The position numbers and the translations under genes were made by a program. The notes beneath the pieces were generated by a model, which ran no database searches, was not told the origin of the DNA, and saw only the letters and a list, made by a program, of their open reading frames with translations. From contig CAJJDP010000043.1 in the NCBI GenBank assembly GCA_905182995.1, positions 124,001-188,000 on the forward strand: a stretch of 64,000 bases of DNA, read 5' to 3'. Every line of letters begins with the position of its first letter. The first letter of the stretch is position 1. This document shows positions 49,612 to 61,758 of this stretch, one piece after another. The stretch is from Paramecium octaurelia. Taxonomy: Eukaryota > Ciliophora > Oligohymenophorea > Peniculida > Parameciidae.

Positions 49612-52354
49612 ATGGATTAAAAAGCTACATATAGAACAAGTACTCGTAGATCAACGGTGCAAGTTGGTGGAAGCCCTTCAAACATGTACAGACCGGAATA
49701 TTGTAATTATTAAATATTATAACAATAGAGGTTGAGCAATTTGGATTACAAGCCAGTCCAAGGGATACTTCCAAAATTTGGGAATTGATGGATTCGTACT
49801 AAGGGAGTGACAAGTTGGCATTGTAACAATCCATTGTCCATCACGTCGAGTACACATTGGCCAGAACACGCTTTGATTTCTCCAAATTTCATAGTTATTA
49901 AGCTTTGTCTCATTCAGTAAGAGATAGATTGATTGAAGCATTTAATGATACAAATTTACATTTTCATTAGATGGATGCCAAACGTATCTACTATTTAAGT
50001 TTGGAATTTTTGATTGGAAGATGCTTATAAAATGCATTGGTTAATTTGGATTTGGAAGATGATTATAGAGAGGCCCTTATGGATCTTGGATACAAATTAG
50101 AAGAGCTCTATGATGAGGAAGTGGATCCCGCTTTGGGAAATGGAGGTTTGGGGAGATTGGCAGCCTGTTTTTTGGATTCTTTGGCTACTCTGAATTATCC
50201 ATCATTTGGCTATGGAATAAGATATACTTATGGAATATTCAAGTAGTTGATTAAAGATGGTTATTAAGTGGAGTCTCCAGATTTTTGGTTGAATCATGGA
50301 AATCCATGGGAAATTGAGAGATTGGATGTCCAATATTAAATCAGATTTTATGGTTTTGTTAAAAAAGTATGGGATCATGGAGTCGAAAGAAGTGTTTGGG
50401 AAGGAGGCGAAACCATTATGGCTAGAGCATATGATACACCCATTCCTGGATATAACACCTAAAATACAATTGCATTGAGATTGTGGAAATCTCATCCAGC
50501 CTCAGAGTTTGATTTTAGTAGTTTCAATACAGGTGATTATTTCAAGGCATTGGAGTAGAGATAAAAGGCAGAATACATAACATCTGTTTTGTATCCAAAT
50601 GATTCAACTGAAGCTGGAAAGGAATTAAGATTAAAGTAGTAATATCTGTTGGTTTCTGCAAGTATGTAAGATATAGTAAGACGATTCAAGAGAAGAAAGG
50701 TTTTGGATTGGAATGCATTTCCATAGAAAGTGGCTGTATAATTGAACGATACACATCCTGCTTTGGCTATTGTGGAATTGCTTCGTATTTTGATAGATAT
50801 TGAGCAATTGGACAACATGTCAGCTTGGTAAATAGTAACTAAGTCATTCAATTACACCAATCACACAGTATTACCAGAAGCATTGGAGAAATGGGGAGTG
50901 CCTTTGATTGAGAAATTGCTACCAAGACACTTGGAAATCATCTACTTAATCAATTTCTTGTTTTTGGAGAAAGTATAATAGAAGTATCCAAATAATTGGG
51001 GCAAGTTAAGTGCTCTCTCTATTGTAGAAGAGGAGGGAACTAAAAAGGTCAGAATGGCCAATTTGTCTATTGTAGGTTCCAAATTTGTTAATGGTGTTGC
51101 AAAGATCCATACAGAATTATTGAAAACTACTATATTCAAAGAGTTCTTCGAAATGCATCCAAATAAATTTTAAAATAAAACCAATGGAGTTACGCCAAGA
51201 AGATGGGTCAGATGTGCTAATCCAGCATTAGCTGCATTATATGATAGAGTATTAGGCAGTGACAAATGGGTCTTAGATATGGAGTAATTGAAATAATTGG
51301 AATCCCATGTTTCCGATCCTCAATTTGTTAGGGATTTCTAGATGATTAAAATGGAAAACAAAGAGAGATTTGTTCATTGGATTAGAAAGACTTGTTAAGT
51401 TGATTTAAATATTGATTCCTTGTTTGATATATAAGTCAAAAGAATACATGAATACAAAAGATAATTGATGAACATTCTATATGTGATTTATAGATATTTG
51501 ATCATCAAGGAATCATCTCCTGAAGAGAGAAAGAGGATTGTTCCTAGAAGTGTATGTTTTGGTGGTAAAGCAGCTCCTGGATATGTTAATGCAAAAAGAG
51601 TCATTAAATTAATCAATTCAGTTGCTGATGTTATTAATAATGATCATCAAATTGGAGATCTCTTAAAAGTAGTCTTTATGCCAAACTATAATGTAAGTAA
51701 TGCTTAAATTATTATTCCTGCTGCAGAATTGTCTTAACATATCTCAACTGCAGGAACAGAAGCTTCTGGTACTTCCAATATGAAATTTATTATGAATGGC
51801 TGTCTCATCTTAGGTACTTTAGATGGAGCCAATGTAGAAATTGATGAAGCAGTTGGCAGAGAAAATATATTTATTTTTGGAACTTAAGTGGAAGATGTAG
51901 ATAACATGAAAGAAAAAATGAGAAATACTGATCCTCATGAATATTTCCCATAAGAATTGTTAAAAGTATTTGGAGAAATTGATAATGGAAGATTTGGACA
52001 TAATGAAGAATTGAAATGGATTGTTGATAGTATTAGATATAAGAATGACAATTATTTAGTTGGTTAAGATTTCAAAGATTATATCAAGGCATAACAATAG
52101 GTAATGAATAAAGTAAAATATTATAGGTTGATGATCTCTATCGCTAACCAAATGAATGGGCTAAGAAGAGTATTTATAATGCCATCAGATCTTATAAGTT
52201 CAGTAGTGATAGGACTATCCAGGAGTATGCCGAAGAAATTTGGCAGTTGAAACCTATAAAGGTTCCAGAACCAGCAGCTTAAAAACATGAAAGAGTCAAA
52301 GGTGTGGCTTTGAGCAAATCACAATAAGAAATGGCAGAAAAAATAAAACATTGA
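49612..52354 (+). CDS. glycogen/starch phosphorylase
   Basis: 896 residues with introns at 49703-49728 and 52101-52126. The enzyme releases glucose-1-phosphate from glycogen using PLP. Visible: [92 protein letters not shown], and the PLP-lysine block [18 protein letters not shown] followed by [11 protein letters not shown]. The first 35 residues are Arg/Ser/Thr-rich and could carry a phospho-regulation site, as in animal phosphorylase. Complete and of typical length; the mid region (about 51130-51450) includes the usual [10 protein letters not shown] block. Confidence 0.97.
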
Positions 52355-52383
52355 TATCAATAAATAAAAATCATAAATTATAA

Positions 52384-55300
52384 TCATAATTTAATTTTAA
52401 CTAATTATTACTCTGCGCCTATGAGTTCCTTGGTATATAGATTAACGTCAAATTTAAATTAGGATATGGAAGATAGTTCTTTTAACTTTTAATAAGATTA
52501 TAATCTAATTAAAGATTATCTCAATTATTTTAAGTCCTCTCTCAAATCAAAGGCATTAATTATTAGTTAACTCAGTTGCTGCAAATAAAGTATATATTAT
52601 TCTGTATTCCACTCTTTGATTACAACTCTATTGATTACAGTGTTTTTATAAGCAGCATGTATTGACTCGATAAGATTTACTTTGAAAACCAAACTTAGCA
52701 ATTATTTCTCAGAAGCATAAACAAATAAATGTCTAACTAAAGTCATGAAAATTCGCTAATATACTCCATTATGAAAACTAGTATGGAATTAAATAGTTAA
52801 TATGTGCATAGCAGCATCATTCAATTTAATAAAGATGTTAGAATATTTTATTCTAACATTGCAAACCATAAGCTATAAAATCTCATACATCATTAATTTC
52901 TAAGTTCCTATGACATTTACTGAATATGATTGTAAATTTAATTACTAAGGAAATTGCTATTATTTATTTAATAGAGAAATGTTCCTGCACAATCTTGGAA
53001 TTTGATTTCTATAAATTTTATTACATTATTCCTAAAGATTACTGCAATTAGATAATTTCTTCAGTACATTGATTATCAAAAATCCCAATTCATAAGCACT
53101 ACCATTTTCAGGTTCTAAGACTTTTAAAGTGTAATGTTTAATTAATTTTTCAAAGTTAAACAATTTATCATCAATTATTTGTGTAAAGCAATCATTTTAG
53201 GCTTAAAATTTATAATTTAAACTTTCAAATGTATTAACAATCAAATTCAATAGTTGACTATTTTAATAAGAGATGAATTCATTATTATATTGAATGTATT
53301 CTTAGTACTCTTCTCTCATAATGTGATCAACAACACTAATATCACTATTTGGATAAAACTTGTGACATCTTGAAGCTGATGTAGGAGATGAAATAGGATT
53401 GTTAAGTTTTTTAAAGTTATTAGAAATCTCTTCAATATTTTCTATTCTTAATGACTTTTTTTTCTTAAAAGCTAATTCCTATGCTTATTTTGAGGATTGT
53501 CTTACGATTCTGCTTGTATGTACACTACCTCCACTAATTTTTGTACTTGATTTAAGAGACGGTAATTTGGTATCAACAGATTTATTTTCACTTAAAAATG
53601 ATTTAATATCCACAGGTTTAATTTCTGCCTAATTAATTAAGAAATCTGATTTGAAGAACTGATCACTTTATACACTTCTATGAGTTTATTTGGGTATGGT
53701 CTTCTCACTACCTAATTTGGTTGTAACTTGATTAGGAGTGATTGCATCTTCGTTTTCAAGCTGATTATTATGGTAAAACTAAATAACATCTTTAAACCTA
53801 TCGATATCCTATTGGTTTCCATTTAACTCTGAGAGATGTATATTTTCAACGAGTATAATCTTATTGAATTTTCCAGTCATGGCTGTTCCTGAATGTCTCC
53901 TAGTATAAATTTAAGTTTAAGCTGCATGTAAGACTCTCTTCTTTTTAATTAAGTTTTATTAAATGGTTTTGGCAGGCATCAATGGACCCAAATATTGATC
54001 TAAATTGGAACTCAAATTATAAGTGTGTTGCTCTGAAGTGTTTTCATCTGAAATAGGAATAGATCATTTACCATTAATAACCTTTTGGTCATAGATACGT
54101 TTGAGAATATTATATCCTTCCTTAGAAATATGAAATTCTTTTCTATTCACACCCAAGTACTCTTTGTTAATAATGCGGCCAATGATGTATGAGACGAAGC
54201 CTTGGCTATTCAAGAAATGCCAAATTTCATCTTTTAATTAAGAGGGGATTCTATTGTAAGTTGGATCAATGAATCTGATCAAAATGTCAATGACATGTGA
54301 ATTATCTAATTAGTTTCATATTATTATAATGTACATATATAATCTAAGAACTAGAAGTGAAGATTGCAATATAGAAAGTAATATATCGTATCTTTAGTGT
54401 CATTCTTTAGATAAAATTAAATAAGTGCCACGATATGAGTGATGTTACCAATAGATTAATTGTTCTGTAGAAACCCTGAGATTGATCGAACTAGAATGAT
54501 TAAATTAAATTTACAGATGATTTAGGTGAGATGATTGTTGGCTTCTGTTAACAATTTGTGATTATGCACATCTGTTAGAAAGAGCAAAGTCTTAAACGAC
54601 CTAATTGTAAACAATTTATCTATTTTGATATTCTTAAATTTTTTGTAATTGTTTTCATCAAATTCAATTGAATGTTCTGCAAGCAAATCAGTATCAAATA
54701 TAAGACTAGGTTGTGAGAGATACGGATCTGTAATGAAGTATATCAAATTTTAGAGTCTCTCATTGGATTTGAAATATTCTGCTTATTCAGAATCAAGTAT
54801 TCGAGGTTTTTCTTGGATAAGGATTTCCTCAATGTTGAGGTTATCTACAATCTCATCATTGAGAGATCCAAATGATTCAGATCTTTATCTGGATACAGCA
54901 GGCGATCTCATTGAAGGTGATGAAACAGTATTTTGATGATGCAACCCTCTTCTGTTCTGACTCTCTTGCAATCCAATGGCAACTGACCTGAAATGTTGAT
55001 CTTCAGTGTTTTTATTGCTTTCTTCTTGGTACAGTTACAGAACGGCTAGACATATAATAATGATTACTTGATTCAACCAATTCACAAAACTGACTAAGAG
55101 ACCTGATTCCGTATCCATACTCATCCTTAACAGCTTCAATCTTATTCATTATGTACAACACCATCTTCTCGGATTCTGCATGTTTCAAAAATATAATAAA
55201 ACCATAACAGATGTCATCCAATTCTAAACTATGAAAATATTTGCTTAATTGAGTACCTTGCTTCTGCTGCACAATGGAGAACCTATTAAAAATATTCAAG

Positions 55301-55606
55301 AGAATAAAACTTCGACGAGCTGATCGTATTCGATTTAAAGACTGCGTACTCTTCTATGGCCTTACAACAGCCCTTAATCCATTCCACTGACTCTTTGAAC
55401 ACATTAAGTAACTGTCCCAAAATCATATCTATAGCTTCTGGCAACAATGGGTAAACAATTAACAGTAGCTTAATTAACTTGGGATCTTTGATGTAAGTGT
55501 GACGATCTGGAAATGGCAAAGAGTTGGTTATTAACTTAAGAGCTGGAAGTAATTTAGTCACTGTATCATTCGATTTAATGGCAGCTTCCAGTTATTCCAT
55601 TACTTT
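52384..55606 (-). CDS. large unrecognised protein, exon structure partly unresolved
   Basis: Coding-like sequence runs almost continuously from ATG at 55604-55606 (MKVMEQLEAAIKSNDTVTKL) to TGA at 52384-52386 (ending NLYTKELIGAEQQLVKIKL). Several introns are clear, for example 28 nt near 55220, but the join near 54990 could not be made with a normal intron. The N-terminal 350 residues are alpha-helical, HEAT-like in feel (PALKLITNSLPFPDRHTYI, MVLYIMNKIEAVKDEYGYGI). The middle is Ser/Gln-rich, and a helical C-terminus includes FMTLVRHLFVYASEKQLLSL. No family recognised. It converges on glycogen phosphorylase with 29 nt between stops. Confidence 0.6.
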
Positions 55607-55629
55607 CATTTTATTATTATAAAAAATAC

Positions 55630-56718
55630 TCATTTTTATTTACTCAATAGATACAAATCAAGAACCACAATTGCTGCCATGCTTTCAACTACTGGTACAG
55701 CTCTACTAACTACACAAGGATCATGACGACCATGAGCCTCTAAAATAATATCTTCTCCTTTAAAATTTGAAGTTTCTTATTCCAGACCTATCGTAGAAAC
55801 AGGTTTAAATGCCACTTTGAAATAAATATTGTCTCCATTTGTTATACCTCCCAAAGTACCACCAGCATTATTAGTAATTGGTTTTAAATTTTTGAATCTG
55901 TCATTATGAGCACTACCCCTTTATTTGGTTCCCTCAAAACCTGAACCAAATTCAAAACCCTTCGTAGCTGGGATACTCATTATTGCATGTGCCAAAACCG
56001 CTTGAAATTTATCAAAACATGGTTCACCTAATCCAATTGGACACCCTTTAATCACACAGGTAACTGTTCCTCCTATAGAGTCCTTCTCTAGTTTTACTTG
56101 TTCAATTAATTTTATCATTTCTAATGCAGAATCTTCATGTGGATTTCTGAATTAATACTTAGAATTAACTTCTTCAATTTAATCTTAAGTTGGCGGATTC
56201 AGTATCAATTATTGTTAGACCTCCTTAGGGATTTCAATGTTCCCAACAGAAGAAACCCAGGCTGAAATTGATATTTTCATTTAACTTAGGTACTATTAAG
56301 CTATGGCTCCTCCACAAACTCTTCCAATAGTTTCTCTTGCAGAGGATCTACCACCTCCACTTTCTGCTCTAATTTCATATTTCATTTAATATGTAAAATC
56401 AGCATGACCTGGACGAGGTATGTCGTCAAATTATTTATAATCCTATGGTCGCATGTCTTCATTATAGACCATAATCATTATGGGACTGCCTAAAGTCAAA
56501 TGTTAAGTGTTGAGTCCACTAATTATGATAGCTTTATCCTTTTCATCTCTTTGAGTTGTCAATTTGGTCTATCCTGGTCTTCTTCTATTTAATTAGTATT
56601 GCAAGGCGTCTTAATCAATTTTAAAGTTGGATGGAAAGCCATCAATAACACAGCCGACACCTTTAGAATGAGATTCTCCGAAAGTTGTTACTCTATACTT
56701 TTGGCCAAAGGTACTCAT
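55630..56718 (-). CDS. AROC: chorismate synthase
   Basis: 362 residues without introns. It converts EPSP to chorismate with reduced FMN, the last shikimate step. Seen: [128 protein letters not shown] and [19 protein letters not shown]. All family blocks are present and length is standard. Odd: the usual GESHG is GESHS here. The complete copy is this one; the partial copy at 57085-58148 is an assembly duplicate. Confidence 0.96.
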
Positions 56719-57083
56719 AATTATAATTAATTGTAAATATTTTAAAATTAATATGCTAATCATAATTCATTTTACTTTTTTCCTTTTTTAGTTAATTGAA
56801 TTTAAGAATAACTATCAAAATCTGAACTGGATACACTTTTGACGCTGCTCTCTAGTTTTTAATTCTTTTGTGTCTTTTTGTTCTACTTGGATTTTGTACT
56901 ATTTTCGTTTTGCTTATGAGACTTTTAGGAAATAACTATTTCAGAAATCAGATCATCCTATCCCTTAGTAGCTTTCTTTCTATAAGCTCTCTTTTGCTTA
57001 TTTTAATGATTCGTTTAAGCACTAGAATTTCTAAATAAAATAGACAAATGTACCTATCTTATTACTGTGTTTATGATGACTTT
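55655..57083. repeat. left copy of a 1,429-nt duplicated block (gap B)
   Basis: Recurs at 57085-58513 with offset 1,430, separated by one N at 57084. Holds nearly all of chorismate synthase plus the 3' end of the KDM6-like gene. Contig-overlap artefact, as for gap A. Confidence 0.93.
56760..57083 (-). CDS. duplicated 3' end of the KDM6-like gene, cut by the gap
   Basis: Same as 58190-58513: the last ~100 codons of the demethylase gene (Lys/Gln/Ser-rich tail ending TKKGKKQNEL and TGA at 56760-56762), including its last 23-nt intron. It stops at the N at 57084. Assembly copy, not a separate gene. Confidence 0.85.
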
Positions 57084-57084
57084 N

Positions 57085-58148
57085 AAATCAAGAACCACAA
57101 TTGCTGCCATGCTTTCAACTACTGGTACAGCTCTACTAACTACACAAGGATCATGACGACCATGAGCCTCTAAAATAATATCTTCTCCTTTAAAATTTGA
57201 AGTTTCTTATTCCAGACCTATCGTAGAAACAGGTTTAAATGCCACTTTGAAATAAATATTGTCTCCATTTGTTATACCTCCCAAAGTACCACCAGCATTA
57301 TTAGTAATTGGTTTTAAATTTTTGAATCTGTCATTATGAGCACTACCCCTTTATTTGGTTCCCTCAAAACCTGAACCAAATTCAAAACCCTTCGTAGCTG
57401 GGATACTCATTATTGCATGTGCCAAAACCGCTTGAAATTTATCAAAACATGGTTCACCTAATCCAATTGGACACCCTTTAATCACACAGGTAACTGTTCC
57501 TCCTATAGAGTCCTTCTCTAGTTTTACTTGTTCAATTAATTTTATCATTTCTAATGCAGAATCTTCATGTGGATTTCTGAATTAATACTTAGAATTAACT
57601 TCTTCAATTTAATCTTAAGTTGGCGGATTCAGTATCAATTATTGTTAGACCTCCTTAGGGATTTCAATGTTCCCAACAGAAGAAACCCAGGCTGAAATTG
57701 ATATTTTCATTTAACTTAGGTACTATTAAGCTATGGCTCCTCCACAAACTCTTCCAATAGTTTCTCTTGCAGAGGATCTACCACCTCCACTTTCTGCTCT
57801 AATTTCATATTTCATTTAATATGTAAAATCAGCATGACCTGGACGAGGTATGTCGTCAAATTATTTATAATCCTATGGTCGCATGTCTTCATTATAGACC
57901 ATAATCATTATGGGACTGCCTAAAGTCAAATGTTAAGTGTTGAGTCCACTAATTATGATAGCTTTATCCTTTTCATCTCTTTGAGTTGTCAATTTGGTCT
58001 ATCCTGGTCTTCTTCTATTTAATTAGTATTGCAAGGCGTCTTAATCAATTTTAAAGTTGGATGGAAAGCCATCAATAACACAGCCGACACCTTTAGAATG
58101 AGATTCTCCGAAAGTTGTTACTCTATACTTTTGGCCAAAGGTACTCAT
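57085..58148 (-). CDS. partial duplicate of chorismate synthase, cut by the gap
   Basis: Matches 55655-56718. It has the same start (58146-58148) but lacks the last 25 nt, including the stop, because the contig begins there. Assembly copy. Confidence 0.87.
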
Positions 58149-58513
58149 AATTATAATTAATTGTAAATATTTTAAAATTAATATGCTAATCATAATTCAT
58201 TTTACTTTTTTCCTTTTTTAGTTAATTGAATTTAAGAATAACTATCAAAATCTGAACTGGATACACTTTTGACGCTGCTCTCTAGTTTTTAATTCTTTTG
58301 TGTCTTTTTGTTCTACTTGGATTTTGTACTATTTTCGTTTTGCTTATGAGACTTTTAGGAAATAACTATTTCAGAAATCAGATCATCCTATCCCTTAGTA
58401 GCTTTCTTTCTATAAGCTCTCTTTTGCTTATTTTAATGATTCGTTTAAGCACTAGAATTTCTAAATAAAATAGACAAATGTACCTATCTTATTACTGTGT
58501 TTATGATGACTTT
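57085..58513. repeat. right copy of the 1,429-nt duplicated block (gap B)
   Basis: Partner of 55655-57083. It begins right after the N and continues seamlessly into the complete KDM6-like gene. Confidence 0.93.
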
Positions 58514-60136
58514 TTGGAAGTCTTACTTTTCTCCTTTTTTCTAGCAAATTTAGTTTTAGATTATTCTTCTGCACTTTTGCTTTACTCTATACTGGATTCA
58601 TAACTTTCACTTGCAAATTCCTCTGTTTGTTTTTCAAGTTAGCATTCTGTAGTTCCCATGTATCTAGTGCACAATGTAGGACTGCAAGTAAACTTTTCTG
58701 CATTCAATACCAAGATAAGTTCTGTTGGTTTATATTTCATAAAGATTTCAGCTTCATCTCCTTCTATGCATTTGATGCATCTGAATGTTTAATCATCCTT
58801 GATTTAGTAAAAGATAAAGATTTCCATTTTGCAAGTACTACATTACAATACTTCTCTAGAGTTGAATCTCTTTTTGCAACTCTTGATTTTTGCAGATTGC
58901 TTTATGTAATTCTTTATATCGTCCTCTATAAAATTGTGCAAGTACATTTTCAATTGAGGAGATTTCCTATGAAAATATATATCCAGAAACAAGTTCTTAA
59001 TGGGTATGACACTGGAGATTTTGTATTGGTCATTAATCAGTTATCTATCATATATATATTGAAATGTATTCTCTTGATAGACTAGCAAATTCCAAGATGT
59101 ATTTATAGTATTGCCTAGACTCTTCACCCAATGTAGACATCCAGCTCCCAAAATCACAAGATCTCCTTTTTTTTGTATCGTATATTTTATGGGAATATTG
59201 TTTTCTAAAAAGAAGTCAATCTCCTTAAACCATAAACCTTCTATTTAGTATAGATTAGGCATCACTTCATACACTTTATTTACATATTGAGCATCCACAG
59301 TTAACCAAAGACAGTCTCCAGGACCATGATTGAAATTTAAAGAGTTCACTGATGAATTTTCCTGATGTCCACCTGTCCAAACTCCTTTGGTCTTTAGGTA
59401 TATCTATGGAATGTTAACTCCCAAACAGAATTGTCTCATATACACCAATCCATCATATTTCAACAATGATTAGGGCATATACTCATATAACTGACCTGTT
59501 TCTTCATCCCAATTATCCATGTCTACATTCACAGCAAATAACACTTTATCTGGTGAATATTCTGTATGTTTCTAAAAAAACTCAGTTTTGTTTTTCAAAT
59601 ACTTACAATACTCATCAATTCTCATTTGATTGGCTATACTATTTTATTCAACCGTCGGAGTAAAGGTGTCTGTATTTGGATCTTGTATTCGAATGTCCAC
59701 CATCTAGCTCCCATGTCTTTTGGCGATGTCTTCAAAGGTGAAACACTTAGAATTCAACTTATTCACTATATCAGTTGGCAATTGCCACACTGTTACTTGT
59801 TCCTTTAACCAAGTTTCCGGTGATTCCACCTAACAGTCTAGTGAATAGGTCTGTTCCACATAGAATGCCTTCTCAAGACAACGTCCATTTAACTTAGGAT
59901 TTTATTTCTCATAATTCAACAAATATTTCTTGAACAAATTGAGTTAATTCTTGTATACTTCAGAATCAAATATACTACATTATCTAGAATAAACCTATCT
60001 ATTTGAAATAGAATACTTGAATAAATCCCCCTTGAATTTATACATCAGAATATAAATCTTATGTTTCTTTAGCTTCTAACATATCAAGTTCTTCTTGACT
60101 AGGCGTGAAATGCTCCTTAATAAAGCTTAAATACAT
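58190..60136 (-). CDS. KDM6/UTX-like JmjC histone demethylase
   Basis: 631 residues with introns at 60016-60043 and 58461-58483. KDM6 enzymes remove methyl groups from histone H3 Lys27 using Fe(II) and 2-oxoglutarate. Seen in order: [11 protein letters not shown], the iron-binding [14 protein letters not shown] (His-x-Glu), [35 protein letters not shown] with the second iron His, [13 protein letters not shown], then a KDM6-type zinc module [11 protein letters not shown]...[11 protein letters not shown] Lys/Ser/Gln-rich tail of about 160 residues ends the protein. It lacks the TPR repeats of animal UTX. The H3K27 preference is inferred from GHQEN plus the zinc module, not shown. Probably nuclear. 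Confidence 0.87.
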
Positions 60137-61134
60137 TCTCTGAAATATTTAATATTATTTAAGCCTGATATTATTTAAGAGGAACCAATTATCAAACAAA
60201 TAATTATCTGGCTTTTTTTTCAATTATAAATATTAATTATCATTCCAAAAACTTCAGTATTATAGACCTACTGTTTATTTAATAGAACTTTAAACCATAA
60301 ATTATGATAAATCTTGCCATGCCAACTAGTAAGTATATTGACCTAACTTTGTTAAAAGTTAATTACATTTAAAATTTTTCAATTTTCTCCTTTTAATACA
60401 CAACTACACTTTTATATAAATATATGATAGTCTATATTCATAGGATGATTTGATTGTGCTTAATATTTTTTTTATTTAATATTATCTATAAGATTGATCG
60501 ATCAATTATTTGTTGGATATATTTTATTCATAGAAAGAAATATTATTTTAATCACTAATATATAATGAATCGATTCAAGAAATTTATTATAAATAGAATA
60601 TATCTCCTCTTAATCTTTTAAAATATCTCTTAAATAGTCAATTCAAATAAGTAAGTATGAAAATTAAATAATAATAATTTAAGAACCCTACCTTTCTCAA
60701 ATGAATTATTATGAATAAAAATAATACTTTAAATTAAATATACATCTCTATTTCTAACATCACTTGAAATTACTATTTGCTGTGTTGAAAAATCAAAACT
60801 ATTTTCCTATAGAATTGTTGCTTAAAAGCTATGATTTTTTTAATCAATAACAAATAGGTAATATGTCTTAATGGTTGGCAAGACAAGAAAATGGAGAAGC
60901 CATGATTTTGAAAGTTTTTACAATTTTGTGAGCAATTATGAATGGAGTCAGCTTTAAGGAAGGCAATACCCTAAAGAAATCAATTATTGGAAGTGGATGA
61001 GCAATTTCAAAAACTAAGTAAAACTATTATTATCTACTTCATTAAAATAATATCATTTATTCCTATAGGAACCTTTTTAATCAATAAATTAAACGTATTT
61101 TTAAAAAGTAGAAAATTCATTCCTATAAATATAT
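59514..61134. repeat. left copy of a 1,621-nt duplicated block (gap C)
   Basis: Recurs at 61136-62756 with offset 1,622, separated by one N at 61135. Contains the first ~200 codons of the KDM6-like gene and about 1 kb upstream. Contig-overlap artefact. Confidence 0.93.
60137..61134. other. intergenic region upstream of KDM6-like gene, one possible short ORF
   Basis: Mostly AT-rich. On the + strand at 60871-61018 an open frame reads MVGKTRKWRSHDFESFYNF then WSQLQGRQYPKEINYWKWM, with tryptophans spaced roughly as in a MYB/SANT helix bundle. It has no convincing continuation within 300 nt. It could be a first exon, a fragment, or chance. The same sequence recurs in the duplicate at 62493-62640. 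Confidence 0.35.
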
Positions 61135-61135
61135 N

Positions 61136-61758
61136 TATCCATGTCTACATTCACAGCAAATAACACTTTATCTGGTGAATATTCTGTATGTTTCTAAAAA
61201 AACTCAGTTTTGTTTTTCAAATACTTACAATACTCATCAATTCTCATTTGATTGGCTATACTATTTTATTCAACCGTCGGAGTAAAGGTGTCTGTATTTG
61301 GATCTTGTATTCGAATGTCCACCATCTAGCTCCCATGTCTTTTGGCGATGTCTTCAAAGGTGAAACACTTAGAATTCAACTTATTCACTATATCAGTTGG
61401 CAATTGCCACACTGTTACTTGTTCCTTTAACCAAGTTTCCGGTGATTCCACCTAACAGTCTAGTGAATAGGTCTGTTCCACATAGAATGCCTTCTCAAGA
61501 CAACGTCCATTTAACTTAGGATTTTATTTCTCATAATTCAACAAATATTTCTTGAACAAATTGAGTTAATTCTTGTATACTTCAGAATCAAATATACTAC
61601 ATTATCTAGAATAAACCTATCTATTTGAAATAGAATACTTGAATAAATCCCCCTTGAATTTATACATCAGAATATAAATCTTATGTTTCTTTAGCTTCTA
61701 ACATATCAAGTTCTTCTTGACTAGGCGTGAAATGCTCCTTAATAAAGCTTAAATACAT
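61136..61758 (-). CDS. partial duplicate of the KDM6-like gene, N-terminus only
   Basis: Matches 59514-60136: start codon at 61756-61758, first 28-nt intron, then about 195 codons up to the contig edge at the N. It lacks the JmjC iron-binding residues. Assembly copy. Confidence 0.87.

Noticed and set aside
58627-59085. Plus-strand open frame of 152 codons, the longest standard-code frame in the window
   Set aside because: It lies opposite the zinc-module and JmjC region of the KDM6-like gene, which has strong family motifs on the minus strand.
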